44,782 nt of DNA from JBKHDT01 sp049974825. GTDB lineage: Bacteria > Pseudomonadota > Gammaproteobacteria > Halothiobacillales > Halothiobacillaceae. Shown here piece after piece: positions 7,343 through 15,204 of this stretch (within the stretch, counting starts at the first letter, position 1; every line of letters starts with the position of its first letter). The notes under the pieces were generated by a model, which searched no databases, was not told the origin of the DNA, and saw nothing but the letters and a program-made list of their open reading frames with translations. The stretch lies in assembly GCA_049974825.1 (NCBI GenBank), contig JBNGDJ010000007.1:1-44782 (forward strand). Reading direction: 5' to 3'. Both the position numbers and the translations under genes were made by a program.

Positions 7343-9222
7343 CAGGCGCTGGCCTTGAGCAGGTCGCGTTTCTTCAAATGCACCAGCAGCAGCGAAATGG
7401 CCGCAGGGGTCACGCCCGGGATTCGACCGGCCTGACCCACCGTGGCCGGCCGGCGGTCCTGAAGTTTCTGACGCACCTCGTGCGAGAGCCCGGCGACTTC
7501 CGCGTAGTCCAGATCGGCCGGCAGCGACTGGCCCTCGTGACGGGCCTGGCGCTGCACGTCCTCCTGCTGTCGCTCAAGGTAGCCGGCGTACTTGGCCTCG
7601 ATTTCGAGCTGCTCGATCACCGCCGGCGGCAAAGGCTGCGCCGGGGCAAGGGACGGGACGGCCGCAATCTTGCCATGATCCATTTCCGGGCGCCTGAGCA
7701 GTTCGATGGCCCGAACCTCGCGGTTGATCGGCGTCTGTAGCTGGCTGGCTGCCGGGTGTCCCGGATGCAGCCAGATGTCGCTCAGACGGGCGCGTTCCCG
7801 CTCGATCGCTTCCATCTTTTCGTTGTAATGGCGCCAGCGGACCTCGTCCACGAGCCCAAGCTCCCGGCCAAGCGGGGTCAGGCGCTGGTCGGCATTGTCC
7901 TCGCGAAGCATCAGCCGATACTCGGCCCGGCTGGTGAACATCCGGTAGGGCTCCTGGGTCCCCTGGGTGGTCAGGTCGTCCACCAGCACGCCGAGATAGG
8001 CCTGGTCACGGCGCAGGGAAAGCTCATCCTTTTCCGCGGCACGGCGCGCTGCATTGAGCCCGGCCAGCAGCCCTTGGGCCGCCGCTTCCTCGTAGCCGGT
8101 CGTCCCGTTGATCTGACCGGCGAAATACAGGTTTTCGATGGCGCGCGTTTCCAGCGTCGGTCGCAGGCCGCGCGGATCGAAAAAATCGTACTCGATGGCG
8201 TAGCCGGGCCGGGTGATCCGCGCCTGCTCGAAGCCGCGGATCGAGCGGACCAAGGCAAGCTGGACGTCGAAGGGCAGGCTGGTGGAAATGCCGTTGGGAT
8301 AGATTTCCGCGCTGGTCAGCCCTTCAGGTTCCACGAAGATCTGGTGCGACTCCTTGTCAGCAAAACGGGTGATCTTGTCCTCGATGGAGGGGCAATACCG
8401 CGGGCCCACCCCCTCAATCACGCCAGAGTACATCGGCGAGCGATCAAGCCCGGCGCGGATGATTTCGTGCGTCCGCGCGTTGGTGTGGGTGATGTGACAG
8501 TCAATCTGCTCGGGATGGTCTGACACCGACCCGATGAACGAGAACACCGGCGTCGGGCGATCACCCGGCTGGGGCTGCATCACGTCGTAGTCAAGCGACC
8601 GGGCATCAATCCGCGGGGGCGTGCCGGTCTTGAGCCGACCCACGCCCAGCGACAACTCACGAAGCCGGTCGGCCAGGCGCTGTGCCGGCGGGTCTCCGGC
8701 CCGTCCGCCGGCATGGCTTTCCAGCCCCACATGAATGCGGCCGGCCAGGAAGGTCCCGGCGGTCAGCACCACGCTGCGCCCCCGAAAGACGATGCCGGCC
8801 TGGGTGACAACGCCGGCGACCCGGCCAGACTCGACAATCAGGTCATCCACGCCCTGCTGAAAAAGCATGAGATTCGGCGCATGCTCCAGCATGCGGCGGA
8901 TGGCGGCGCGATACAGGGCCCGGTCAGCCTGGGCGCGGGTGGCGCGCACAGCCGGGCCCTTGCGGGCGTTGAGCGTGCGGAACTGGATGCCCGCCAGATC
9001 AGCCGCCTGCGCCATGGCGCCACCGAGCGCGTCCACCTCGCGTACCAGGTGTCCCTTGCCGATCCCGCCGATCGCCGGGTTGCAGCTCATCTGCCCCAGC
9101 GTTTCCATGTTGTGCGTCACCAGCAGCGTTCGCGCGCCCGTTCGGGCCGCGGCCAGCGCCGCCTCGGTGCCGGCGTGCCCGCCGCCGACGACAATGACAT
9201 CGAAGCTTTCCGGATAGTGCAT
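7342..9222 (-). CDS. mnmG: tRNA uridine 5-carboxymethylaminomethyl modification enzyme MnmG (GidA)
   Basis: This FAD enzyme, with MnmE, adds the carboxymethylaminomethyl group at wobble U34 of certain tRNAs. It has 626 residues, the usual length. The FAD-binding GGGHAGTEAALAAAR is at 13-27. The family signature MSCNPAIGGIGKGHLVREVD follows, with a second one at GYEEAAAQGLLAG. The C-terminal MnmE/tRNA-binding domain (YAGYLERQ, then LDYAEVAGLSHEVRQKL) is complete. It heads the mnmG-rsmG-parAB block. mnmE is not next to it; speE is upstream instead. Confidence 0.98.
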   Translation of the reverse strand: MHYPESFDVIVVGGGHAGTEAALAAARTGARTLLVTHNMETLGQMSCNPAIGGIGKGHLVREVDALGGAMAQAADLAGIQFRTLNARKGPAVRATRAQADRALYRAAIRRMLEHAPNLMLFQQGVDDLIVESGRVAGVVTQAGIVFRGRSVVLTAGTFLAGRIHVGLESHAGGRAGDPPAQRLADRLRELSLGVGRLKTGTPPRIDARSLDYDVMQPQPGDRPTPVFSFIGSVSDHPEQIDCHITHTNARTHEIIRAGLDRSPMYSGVIEGVGPRYCPSIEDKITRFADKESHQIFVEPEGLTSAEIYPNGISTSLPFDVQLALVRSIRGFEQARITRPGYAIEYDFFDPRGLRPTLETRAIENLYFAGQINGTTGYEEAAAQGLLAGLNAARRAAEKDELSLRRDQAYLGVLVDDLTTQGTQEPYRMFTSRAEYRLMLREDNADQRLTPLGRELGLVDEVRWRHYNEKMEAIERERARLSDIWLHPGHPAASQLQTPINREVRAIELLRRPEMDHGKIAAVPSLAPAQPLPPAVIEQLEIEAKYAGYLERQQEDVQRQARHEGQSLPADLDYAEVAGLSHEVRQKLQDRRPATVGQAGRIPGVTPAAISLLLVHLKKRDLLKASA

Positions 9223-9258
9223 GCGCCCATCCCCGAGAAATCAGAAACAAGCGCGTGA

Positions 9259-9270
9259 TTTTACGTGAAA
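9259..9270. other. Candidate degenerate parS site upstream of mnmG
   Basis: TTTTACGTGAAA matches the bacterial parS core TTTCACGTGAAA at 11 of 12 positions. It lies 37 bp upstream of mnmG, within 5 kb of parAB, where gammaproteobacterial parS sites usually occur. The outer bases of the 16-mer consensus are not conserved. It may be a weak site or chance. Confidence 0.35.
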
Positions 9271-9340
9271 ACCACCGCAGAAGCGACGGGGCCCCAGGTC
9301 GGGCTTGCCGCCCCTTGCAGGCCCGGGGCGAAACCGCGCA

Positions 9341-10201
9341 TCAGAGGCTGCCGAGCGCCTCCTTCATGAACTCCGGCTGCGCCAGTGCCCCCCGGTGGAT
9401 CTCCGCATTGTAATAGCGGGTCGGGAAGCTCTTGGCGGCGGCCTCTTCAAAGCGGAAGTCATCCAGCGCCAGACCCTTGCTGGCCAGGGTGCAGGTAATG
9501 GAACCACCGGGATAAACCGGCTGAGGGAACAGCAGGGAGCGTCGCTCACTGAAGCCGGCCGCGATCATGGCCCGGTGGTAGTTCTGCATCAGATCCATGT
9601 GATAGAACGGCGATTCGCTCTGCCCGACCATAATGCCCTGCTCAGACAGCACGCGATGACAGTCCGCGATGAATTCCGGCCCGAACAACCCAGTACCCGG
9701 GCCGATTGGGTCGGTGGAGTCGACAATAATGATGTCGGCCGAGCCGGTCGCCGCCTCGCGCATCCACTTGATGCCGTCATCGAACAACAGGGTAGCGCGC
9801 TCATCGGCGTTGGCATCGCACAGCTCGGGAAAGAACCGCTCCGAGGCGCGGGTCACCGCCTCGTCAATGTCGATCTGGGTGACTGAATCGACCCCGGGGT
9901 GCTTGAGCACCTCGCGCAGCGTGCCGCAATCTCCCCCGCCGATGATGACCACCCGCTTCGGATCCGGGTGTGTAAACAACGCCGGGTGGGACATCATTTC
10001 GTGGTAGAGGTAATTCTCCAGCGAGGAGAGCATGAACACCTCGTCGAGCACCATCAAGTTGCCCCAGTGCTCCGTCTCGTAGACTTCCAGATGCTGCCAG
10101 GGCGTCTGCTCATCATGAAGCTTGCCACGCACCTTCAGGCCAAAGGCCGCGCCCATTTCGTCCACCACCTCAAACTTCCAGTCGCCTTCAAGCTTTGACA
10201 T
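9341..10201 (-). CDS. speE: Polyamine aminopropyltransferase (spermidine synthase)
   Basis: This cytoplasmic enzyme transfers an aminopropyl group from decarboxylated S-adenosylmethionine to putrescine, giving spermidine. The product is 286 residues, close to E. coli SpeE (288), from ATG 10199-10201 (MSKLEGDWKFEVVDEMGAAF). An upstream in-frame extension to 10423 is open but has no homologous character. The motif GGGDCGTLREVLKH binds the nucleotide, and DSTDPIGPG contains the catalytic Asp pair. FPTRYYNAEIHRGA is the usual C-terminal signature. speD, normally needed to make the co-substrate, is not in the window. Confidence 0.95.
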   Translation of the reverse strand: MSKLEGDWKFEVVDEMGAAFGLKVRGKLHDEQTPWQHLEVYETEHWGNLMVLDEVFMLSSLENYLYHEMMSHPALFTHPDPKRVVIIGGGDCGTLREVLKHPGVDSVTQIDIDEAVTRASERFFPELCDANADERATLLFDDGIKWMREAATGSADIIIVDSTDPIGPGTGLFGPEFIADCHRVLSEQGIMVGQSESPFYHMDLMQNYHRAMIAAGFSERRSLLFPQPVYPGGSITCTLASKGLALDDFRFEEAAAKSFPTRYYNAEIHRGALAQPEFMKEALGSL

Positions 10202-10404
10202 CGTCTGCCACACCCCAAGAATCGGTACAATTCGACAACAACGCGCCCCGGACAACCTCCCGGCGGCGCGCTCTGCGACCCCAGGCCGGATCCCGCCCGG
10301 GCCCACAAGATACCGGCTTTGCCAGCCCCTCGCCAGAGCCGGCCACCGCTGCGCGCTCAGCCCCCCGGATCGTCCCGCCGGCGCAAGTCCCCAATCAACA
10401 ACCG

Positions 10405-10557
10405 GGAACCTCGAAAAAACCACTTCCCTGTGGTTTTTCGAGGTCGTCCTTCGCGGGAGACCCGCGAAGGACTCACGCTATTTCAACCGCTTACGCGCTT
10501 GACGCGTTGGGGCATCCCTGCCCCAAAGGGCACCTCGAAAGGTTTTTCGAGGTGCCC
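10405..10557. repeat. Palindromic repeat family 2, four tandem hairpins
   Basis: The ends form inverted repeats: GGAACCTCGAAAAAACC at the left and the reverse complement of GGGCACCTCGAAAAACC at the right. Inside are four hairpins: 10409-10443 (CCTCGAAAA...CCAC stem of 14 bp with one bulge), 10446-10472 (GTCCTTCGCGGG, perfect 12 bp), 10507-10526 (TTGGGGCA, perfect 8 bp) and 10528-10557 (GGGCACCTCGAAA, perfect 13 bp). No coding content. The TTGGGGCA hairpin is shared with repeat family 1, so the families may exchange modules. Confidence 0.75.
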
Positions 10558-10624
10558 ATCCGGTTAACCGATTCAACGGCCCGGCATGTAGAATGCGCGG
10601 CCGTCGCATGACGGATTCATGAAT

Positions 10625-10667
10625 GGCACCTCGAAAACTCACAGGGAAGTGGCTCGTTCGAGGTGCC
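10625..10667. repeat. Second, shorter copy of palindromic repeat family 2
   Basis: The arms GGCACCTCGAA (10625-10635) and TTCGAGGTGCC (10657-10667) are a perfect inverted repeat. The interior CACAGGGAAGTGG is the reverse complement of CCACTTCCCTGTG in the first hairpin of the copy at 10405-10557, so this is an oppositely oriented, internally shortened relative. It lies about 70 bp upstream of the cold-shock-domain gene. Confidence 0.7.
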
Positions 10668-10734
10668 CGAATATCGGGCCGGCGGCACCCGCCGCCGCGC
10701 GCAGTGATCGCTTCCAACCAAATACCTCCAGCCA

Positions 10735-11238
10735 ATGAAAACAAGCAAACATCCCAGCCTTGCCCCCATGCATCTATTCATCGCCCTCGGCCTCGGCCTG
10801 CTGACCGCCCTGGCCGTGACCATGATCCAGAACACGCTGGACGGCGCCGGTCCCGTGGCCCGTGCCGGCGCCACCTTCGTGGTGCTCACCATCGCCTTTT
10901 TGCTGGTCATCCTTTTCGTTCGCCAGCGCCCGACCGGGCTGCCGGCTCGTGCGGGAGCGACGCAAGCAGGCCCGGACCGGACGGCCGCCGAACTTGTCGA
11001 CACAGTGCCGGCAGCGGCCGAATCGCTCGGGCGCGAGGAAACGGGCACCGTCAAGTGGTTCAACGTGGACAAGGGCTTCGGGTTCATCGTCCGGGAAAAC
11101 GGCGAGGACCTGTTCGTCCACTTTCGCGCCATCGAGGACGAGCAAGGGCCTGAAGGCCTGGTCGAAGGCCGCCGTGTGAGCTACCAGATCGGCGAAGGAC
11201 GCAAAGGGCCGCAGGCCGAGAACGTGACCCTTCTCTGA
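10735..11238 (+). CDS. Membrane-anchored cold-shock-domain protein
   Basis: The product is 167 residues with an unusual two-part build. The N-terminal half has two hydrophobic helices (about 12-31 and 43-62). A linker rich in Ala, Gly and acidic residues (about 66-101) follows. Residues 102-167 form a complete cold-shock domain: GTVKWFNVDKGFGFI with RNP1 K113-GFGFI and RNP2 L126-FVHF. Such domains bind single-stranded RNA or DNA. Here the domain would be tethered to the inner membrane; the side it faces is not certain but the cytoplasm is expected. Ordinary Csp proteins are about 70 residues and soluble. A second ATG at residue 12 (10768) is possible. No operon partners; it is flanked by repeats. 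Confidence 0.85.
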   Translation: MKTSKHPSLAPMHLFIALGLGLLTALAVTMIQNTLDGAGPVARAGATFVVLTIAFLLVILFVRQRPTGLPARAGATQAGPDRTAAELVDTVPAAAESLGREETGTVKWFNVDKGFGFIVRENGEDLFVHFRAIEDEQGPEGLVEGRRVSYQIGEGRKGPQAENVTLL

Positions 11239-11277
11239 GAGGGTGTTTACGACAGCCAAGGCTTTGAGACCACAGCA

Positions 11278-11444
11278 AGGAAACTCTGCACAAATGCATT
11301 TATGGATTTGTGGGCTTGCGCCAGCTTAACGCTCCAGCAGGCGTTGCCCGGGTTCAGACACGCATGGCCCGGTGGGCTTGCACCATTACGCGCTGGGGCA
11401 TCCATGCCCCAAGCGGGAATCTCTGCATTCGCGCAGAGATTCCC
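11278..11444 (+). repeat. Repeat family 1, copy A (167 bp, complete)
   Basis: The left end AGGAAACTCTGCAC and right end GCGCAGAGATTCCC are imperfect inverted repeats, flanked on both sides by CA (11276-11277 and 11445-11446). Internal modules in order: ACAAAT...ATTTGT stem, TTGCGCCAGC segment, GGGGCATCCATGCCCC hairpin, and a closing hairpin GGGAATCTCTGC/GCAGAGATTCCC (11415-11444). The same modules recur in the same order at 30730-30904. Confidence 0.8.
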
Positions 11445-11574
11445 CAAGCAGCTCGGCTGAATGCAAGTGCGCGTGCTCGAAGCAACACGGCCCAAGGCGG
11501 GCGAAAAACCGCTCCACCGCCTCCTTGGAGGCGCGTTGATCGAGGCTTGAGGGTGGTTTCGCCCGCTAACCGCG

Positions 11575-11850
11575 AAGCACTTCGACCCGCCCAAATCACA
11601 GGCGGGCGACCCCATTTCTTTGTGCGCGCAAAGAAATAGGGGAAAGAAACGCGCCCCCAAGACCGCGCCCCTTCGGGGTACCCGTGCCCGACAGGCTCAT
11701 CGAAGCGCCGGTCTGACGGGACGTCCTGTCCCGGCAGACCTCAAACCGCCATCCATGGCGGTTTGACCCTCCGCTGAGCGCATCGGTCACGGCGCGGTCC
11801 AAGGGGAACGCTCCCCTCGCCCACCTTTGGTCATACAACTTTCCTTTTGC
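11575..11850. repeat. Long intergenic repeat with CCCATTTCTTTG hairpin
   Basis: The hairpin CCCATTTCTTTG ... CAAAGAAATAGGG (11611-11641) is followed by GAAACGCGCCC, the GGTCTG...CAGACC stem (11710-11740) and the perfect CAAACCGCCAT/ATGGCGGTTTG stem (11742-11765). This resembles intergenic repeats I recall from several gammaproteobacterial genomes, often mis-annotated as small hypothetical proteins on one strand. Only one copy is in this window, so the repeat status rests on resemblance and structure. Confidence 0.5.
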
Positions 11851-11862
11851 AAAAGCGCTCTC

Positions 11863-12073
11863 AGGAAACTCTGTACAAATACATTCATGGAATTGTGGGC
11901 TTGCGCCAGCTTAACGCTCCAACAGGCGTTGCCCGGGTTCACGCCCGGGTCATACCCCTCAATTCAATGACTTGCGCCATTGTGCGGCAGGACATCCGTG
12001 CCCTGAACTGGAAGGTCGGCACTTGTGCAGGCCCTCCCGGAGCACAATCTCCCTGCACGATCGCAGGGATTCC
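11863..12073 (+). repeat. Repeat family 1, copy B (diverged)
   Basis: It starts AGGAAACTCTGTAC and shares TTGTGGGCTTGCGCCAGC, CAGGCGTTGCCCGGGTTC, TTGCGCCATTGTGCGGCAGG and a GACATCCGTGCCC module with other copies. It ends in a CCCTGC...GCAGGGATTCCC hairpin. The terminal repeats are degraded and the flanking dinucleotides (TC and GA) do not match. It ends about 20 bp short of the oxyR stop, so it may act as part of the oxyR 3' region. Confidence 0.65.
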
Positions 12074-12094
12074 CGATCCGAAAGGGAACACGCC

Positions 12095-13024
12095 TCAGGC
12101 GATCGCCTCGGTGCAGTCGGGGCGGCTGTTCCGGATGACGGCGGCAAGCAGGTCAATCGCCTCGCGACGCACGAATCGCCGACGGTACACCACGGCCACG
12201 TCCCGCGAGGGTGCCGGATCGGCAAAGGGACGATAGGCAACAAGGCCATTGGCAGCGCCCGCGGCGCCGGAGGCCGATCCGCAGGGCAGCACGGTCACCC
12301 CGGAGCCGGAAGCCACCATCATCCGGATGGTTTCCAGCGACCCCCCTTCCAGCGTGCGCTGCAAACGTCCCTCGCCGGTGGTCCGCGCGCAGTCGGGGCA
12401 GATTGACAGCACCTGGTCGCGGAAACAGTGACCGGGCCCGAGCATCAGCATTTCCGACGGGTCAAGCATGGCAATGTCCAGCGGCGATGCATCAGCCAGA
12501 GGATGCGTCGCCGGGGCCGCCAGCACGAACGGCTCGCGATAGACTGGCAGGACCTCCACGCCCATGGCCGCGTAGGGCAGGGAGAGAATCACCGCGTCCA
12601 GCTCGCCCCGAGAGAGCTTGCCGGTCAACTCGACGGTATAACCCTCCTCGATCAGCAGCGGCATGTCCGGCGCCTTCGCGTGCAACGCGGGAATCAGCCG
12701 GGGCAAGAGGTACGGTCCGATGGTGTAGATCACGCCCAGCCGCAGGGCGCCAACCAGCGGGTCCTTGGCTGCGTTGGCCATTTCCCTGAGCCGCTCGGCC
12801 TCGTCCAGCACCCGCTGGGCCTGCTCGATGAGCTTTTCGCCTGCCGGCGTAATGCGCACCTCGGTGCGGCTGGCCCGCTCGAAAATCCGCAGGCCCAGCT
12901 CTTCCTCCAGCCGCTTGATGCCCACGCTCAGGGTGGGCTGGCTGATAAAGCAGGCCTCGGCGGCGCGGCCGAAGTGGCGCTCTCGCGCCACGGCCACGAG
13001 ATAGCGAAGTTCGGTCAGGGTCAT
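12095..13024 (-). CDS. oxyR: LysR-type peroxide sensor OxyR
   Basis: This DNA-binding regulator is oxidised by hydrogen peroxide and then activates antioxidant genes. It has 309 residues. The N-terminal winged helix-turn-helix covers residues 1-60 (FGRAAEACFISQPTLSVGIK). The redox pair is C200 in GPGHCFRD and C209 in LSICPDC, at the spacing and context of the E. coli C199/C208 pair, with Arg202-Asp203 conserved between them. This distinguishes it from other LysR proteins. It is divergent from trxA across about 280 bp. A candidate OxyR operator occurs elsewhere in the window at 34396-34432. Confidence 0.94.
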   Translation of the reverse strand: MTLTELRYLVAVARERHFGRAAEACFISQPTLSVGIKRLEEELGLRIFERASRTEVRITPAGEKLIEQAQRVLDEAERLREMANAAKDPLVGALRLGVIYTIGPYLLPRLIPALHAKAPDMPLLIEEGYTVELTGKLSRGELDAVILSLPYAAMGVEVLPVYREPFVLAAPATHPLADASPLDIAMLDPSEMLMLGPGHCFRDQVLSICPDCARTTGEGRLQRTLEGGSLETIRMMVASGSGVTVLPCGSASGAAGAANGLVAYRPFADPAPSRDVAVVYRRRFVRREAIDLLAAVIRNSRPDCTEAIA

Positions 13025-13300
13025 GGTCGAAGGGTCCTGGGGTGTGGTACTTGCAATGCGTCAATCGACGGTTGACAATCTGATCGGGAGACCTCGCGCA
13101 ATCCATTTCGGGATTCGCGTGAAAGGGATCGGGTTCGGCACATGACCGGACCCGGCCTCGCGGTACAATTTCCCGGTTCGATTGTACGCCGGAGCATCCC
13201 GGGCGCCACACGGGCGGGCCTGCCATGCATGCCGCCCCATCCGGGGACCAGGCCCGAAGCCGGGACGCAGATTCATGCATATTCCATTGGGAGAACACCC
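13025..13300. promoter_or_regulatory. Divergent oxyR/trxA intergenic region
   Basis: This is 276 bp between two divergent genes. A candidate -10 TACAAT at about 13165-13170 faces trxA. It overlaps an inverted repeat, GTACAAT...ATTGTAC (about 13164-13188), which could be an operator. A TTGACA occurs near 13071, but no good partner hexamer follows it at 16-18 bases. No OxyR-like ATAG-N7-CTAT pattern was found here. Confidence 0.35.
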
Positions 13301-13627
13301 GTGAGCGACAAAATCGTTTACCTCACCGACGACACCTTTGAAGCGGAAGTCCTGCGCAGCGACCTGCCCGTACTCGTAGACTACTGGGCGGAGTGGTGCG
13401 GCCCCTGCCGAATGATCAGCCCGATCCTCGAGGAAGTCGCGGCAGAGTACGACGGCCGGGTCAAGGTCGCGAAGCTGAATATCGACGAGAACCCGAAAAC
13501 CCCAAGCGAACACAGTATTCGCGGCATCCCGACCCTGATGCTGTTCAAGAATGGCAAGGCCGAGGGCACCAAGGTTGGCGCTCTGTCCAAGTCACAGCTG
13601 ACCGCCTTCATCGACAGCAGCATCTGA
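13301..13627 (+). CDS. trxA: Thioredoxin 1
   Basis: This is a general cytoplasmic disulfide reductase. It has 108 residues, the same length as E. coli TrxA. The active site WCGPC has cysteines 33 and 36 within YWAEWCGPCRMISP, and the conserved cis-proline occurs in IRGIPTLMLFKNG. The start is GTG at 13301-13303, chosen because GGGAGA lies about 6 bases upstream and the product then matches the family length. The frame is open further upstream but without family sequence. It precedes rho, a common gammaproteobacterial arrangement. Confidence 0.97.
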   Translation: MSDKIVYLTDDTFEAEVLRSDLPVLVDYWAEWCGPCRMISPILEEVAAEYDGRVKVAKLNIDENPKTPSEHSIRGIPTLMLFKNGKAEGTKVGALSKSQLTAFIDSSI

Positions 13628-13847
13628 CTCTCCTGCCGCGAGTCACTCGCAGCCCCTGGCCCGGTCGGCTCCCCGCCCCGGGCCGAAAAAAATGCTTGTC
13701 GTCACGCCGCCGCGCGTGGCATCATCCACTGATTCCCTCCCTTGGCTCGCGCCAGCCGCTCTCCGCGGCGCTCGAGCGGCATGCGCTTTCCCGCCCCCGG
13801 GAATCGTCCTTCACCCAAGTTCCTGTCAAAGCACGTCCTCAGACTTC
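13628..13847 (+). promoter_or_regulatory. Long C-rich leader of rho
   Basis: This is 220 bp between trxA and rho. A candidate promoter is TTGTCG (13696-13701), 18 bases, then CATCAT (13720-13725). The following 120 bases are strongly C-rich and relatively G-poor in the RNA sense, with many pyrimidine-C pairs, which is the composition of a Rho-utilisation site. In E. coli, rho limits its own expression by terminating in its leader. The same is inferred here. Confidence 0.45.
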
Positions 13848-15107
13848 ATGAATCTCACCGAACTCAAACGCAAGCCGGCCGTCGAGCTGATCGACCTGGC
13901 GGAAAGCCTGGGCATCGACAATGTCGGTCGAGCCAGAAAACAGGATGTCATCTTCGCCATTCTCAAGGCCCACGCCCGCAGCGGGGAGTCGATCTACGGC
14001 GACGGAGTGCTGGAGATTCTGTCGGACGGTTTCGGGTTTCTGCGGGGAGCGGACGCGTCCTACCTGGCCGGGCCGGATGACATCTACGTCTCGCCCAGCC
14101 AGATTCGGCGCTTCAACCTGCGCACCGGCGATACCATCTCCGGGACCATTCGCCCACCGAAGGACAGCGAGCGCTACTTCGCGCTGCTGAAGATCGACAA
14201 GATCAACTTCGAGCCGCCCGAGGCATCCCGGAACAAGGTTCCCTTCGAAAACCTGACGCCCCTGCATGCCGATCAGCGAATGCGGATGGAGCGGGGAAAC
14301 GGCTCCACGGAAGATCTGACCGCGCGAATCATCGACATCGTCGCGCCGGTGGGCAAAGGCCAGCGCGGGCTGATCGTCTCGCCGCCCAAGGCCGGCAAGA
14401 CCATGATGCTCCAGAACATCGCCCAGAGCATCACAACCAACTACCCCGAGTGCTACGTCATCGTCCTGCTGATTGACGAGCGGCCGGAGGAAGTCACCGA
14501 AATGCAGCGCACGGTGCGTGGCGAGGTGGTGGCATCAACCTTCGACGAGCCGGCACAGCGGCACGTCCAGGTGGCCGAGATGGTCATCGAGAAGGCCAAG
14601 CGGCTGGTGGAGCACAAGATGGACGTGGTGATCCTGCTCGACTCGATCACCCGGCTGGCACGGGCTTACAACACGGTCATCCCGTCTTCCGGCAAGGTGC
14701 TCACCGGGGGCGTGGATGCCAACGCCCTGCATCGGCCCAAGCGTTTCTTCGGTGCGGCGCGGAACATCGAAGAAGGCGGCAGCCTGACCATTCTCGCCAC
14801 CGCCCTGATCGACACCGGCTCCAAGATGGACGAGGTGATCTACGAGGAATTCAAGGGCACGGGCAACATGGAGCTCCACCTGGACCGGCGCATTGCCGAG
14901 AAGCGGGTTTACCCGGCCATCAACATCAATCGCTCCGGCACGCGCCGCGAGGAGCTGCTCACCGACCCCGAAGAACTGCAAAAGATGTGGATTCTGCGCA
15001 AGTTCCTGCACCCGATGGGCGAACTGGAAGCCATGGAGTTCATGCTCGACAAGCTGCAGGCCACCAAGGTCAACAACGACTTCTACGACTCCATGCGCCG
15101 TGGCTGA
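13848..15107 (+). CDS. rho: Transcription termination factor Rho
   Basis: This hexameric RNA helicase ends transcription at C-rich unstructured sites. It has 419 residues from ATG 13848, identical in length to E. coli Rho; the longer frame to 13692 is ignored. The N-terminal helical domain begins MNLTELKRKPAVELIDLAES. The RNA-binding fold has GFGFLR at 61-66. The ATPase domain has the P-loop PPKAGKT at 179-185, and the Q-loop and R-loop region (VILLDSITRLARAYN, SSGKVLTGGVDANAL) is intact. It follows trxA and ends at a strong convergent terminator. Confidence 0.98.
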   Translation: MNLTELKRKPAVELIDLAESLGIDNVGRARKQDVIFAILKAHARSGESIYGDGVLEILSDGFGFLRGADASYLAGPDDIYVSPSQIRRFNLRTGDTISGTIRPPKDSERYFALLKIDKINFEPPEASRNKVPFENLTPLHADQRMRMERGNGSTEDLTARIIDIVAPVGKGQRGLIVSPPKAGKTMMLQNIAQSITTNYPECYVIVLLIDERPEEVTEMQRTVRGEVVASTFDEPAQRHVQVAEMVIEKAKRLVEHKMDVVILLDSITRLARAYNTVIPSSGKVLTGGVDANALHRPKRFFGAARNIEEGGSLTILATALIDTGSKMDEVIYEEFKGTGNMELHLDRRIAEKRVYPAININRSGTRREELLTDPEELQKMWILRKFLHPMGELEAMEFMLDKLQATKVNNDFYDSMRRG

Positions 15108-15154
15108 CGGCTGACGCCCGCCGGTGCAGGAAGCACGGACAGGCAACGGACATG

Positions 15155-15183
15155 AAAAAGGGCGGCCACTGGCCGCCCTTTTT
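15155..15183. terminator. Bidirectional intrinsic terminator between rho and purD
   Basis: AAAAAGGGCGGCC (15155-15167) pairs perfectly with GGCCGCCCTTTTT (15171-15183) around ACT. The GC stem is flanked by an A-run and T-run, so it should terminate both rho (+) and purD (-) transcripts, which converge here. Confidence 0.92.
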
Positions 15184-15204
15184 CGAAGGAATCAACCAGC
15201 CGGC

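Larger units (their letters stand above)
10202..10734. other. 533-bp gene-free gap with palindromic repeats
   Basis: No convincing gene is present. The right half is dominated by perfect hairpins of a palindromic repeat family (10405-10557 and 10625-10667, listed separately). The left half (about 10230-10400) is GC-rich and shows no clear signal. Small open frames here are not supported by composition or homology. Confidence 0.6.
11239..12094. other. 856-bp repeat island without genes
   Basis: The gap between the cold-shock gene and oxyR holds two copies of repeat family 1 (11278-11444 and about 11863-12073) and, between them, a different intergenic repeat (about 11575-11850). Open frames here, such as the one at 11596-11838 on the minus strand, follow the repeats and are not credible genes. 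Confidence 0.75.

Noticed and set aside
9223..9340. Possible replication origin upstream of mnmG
   Set aside because: No DnaA-box cluster or AT-rich unwinding region is visible; only a weak parS-like site is present.
10202..10423. N-terminal extension of speE
   Set aside because: The extra 74 residues are Arg/Gly-rich and unlike spermidine synthases; the internal ATG gives the family length.
11596..11838. 80-codon minus-strand open frame near the repeat island
   Set aside because: It coincides with an intergenic repeat and its hairpins; no ribosome site or conserved protein features.
13663..13692. Terminator after trxA (GGCCCGG...CCGGGCC followed by A-run)
   Set aside because: The homopolymer is A on the plus strand after the stem and T only 5' of the stem on the minus strand, so it is wrongly placed for intrinsic termination on either strand.
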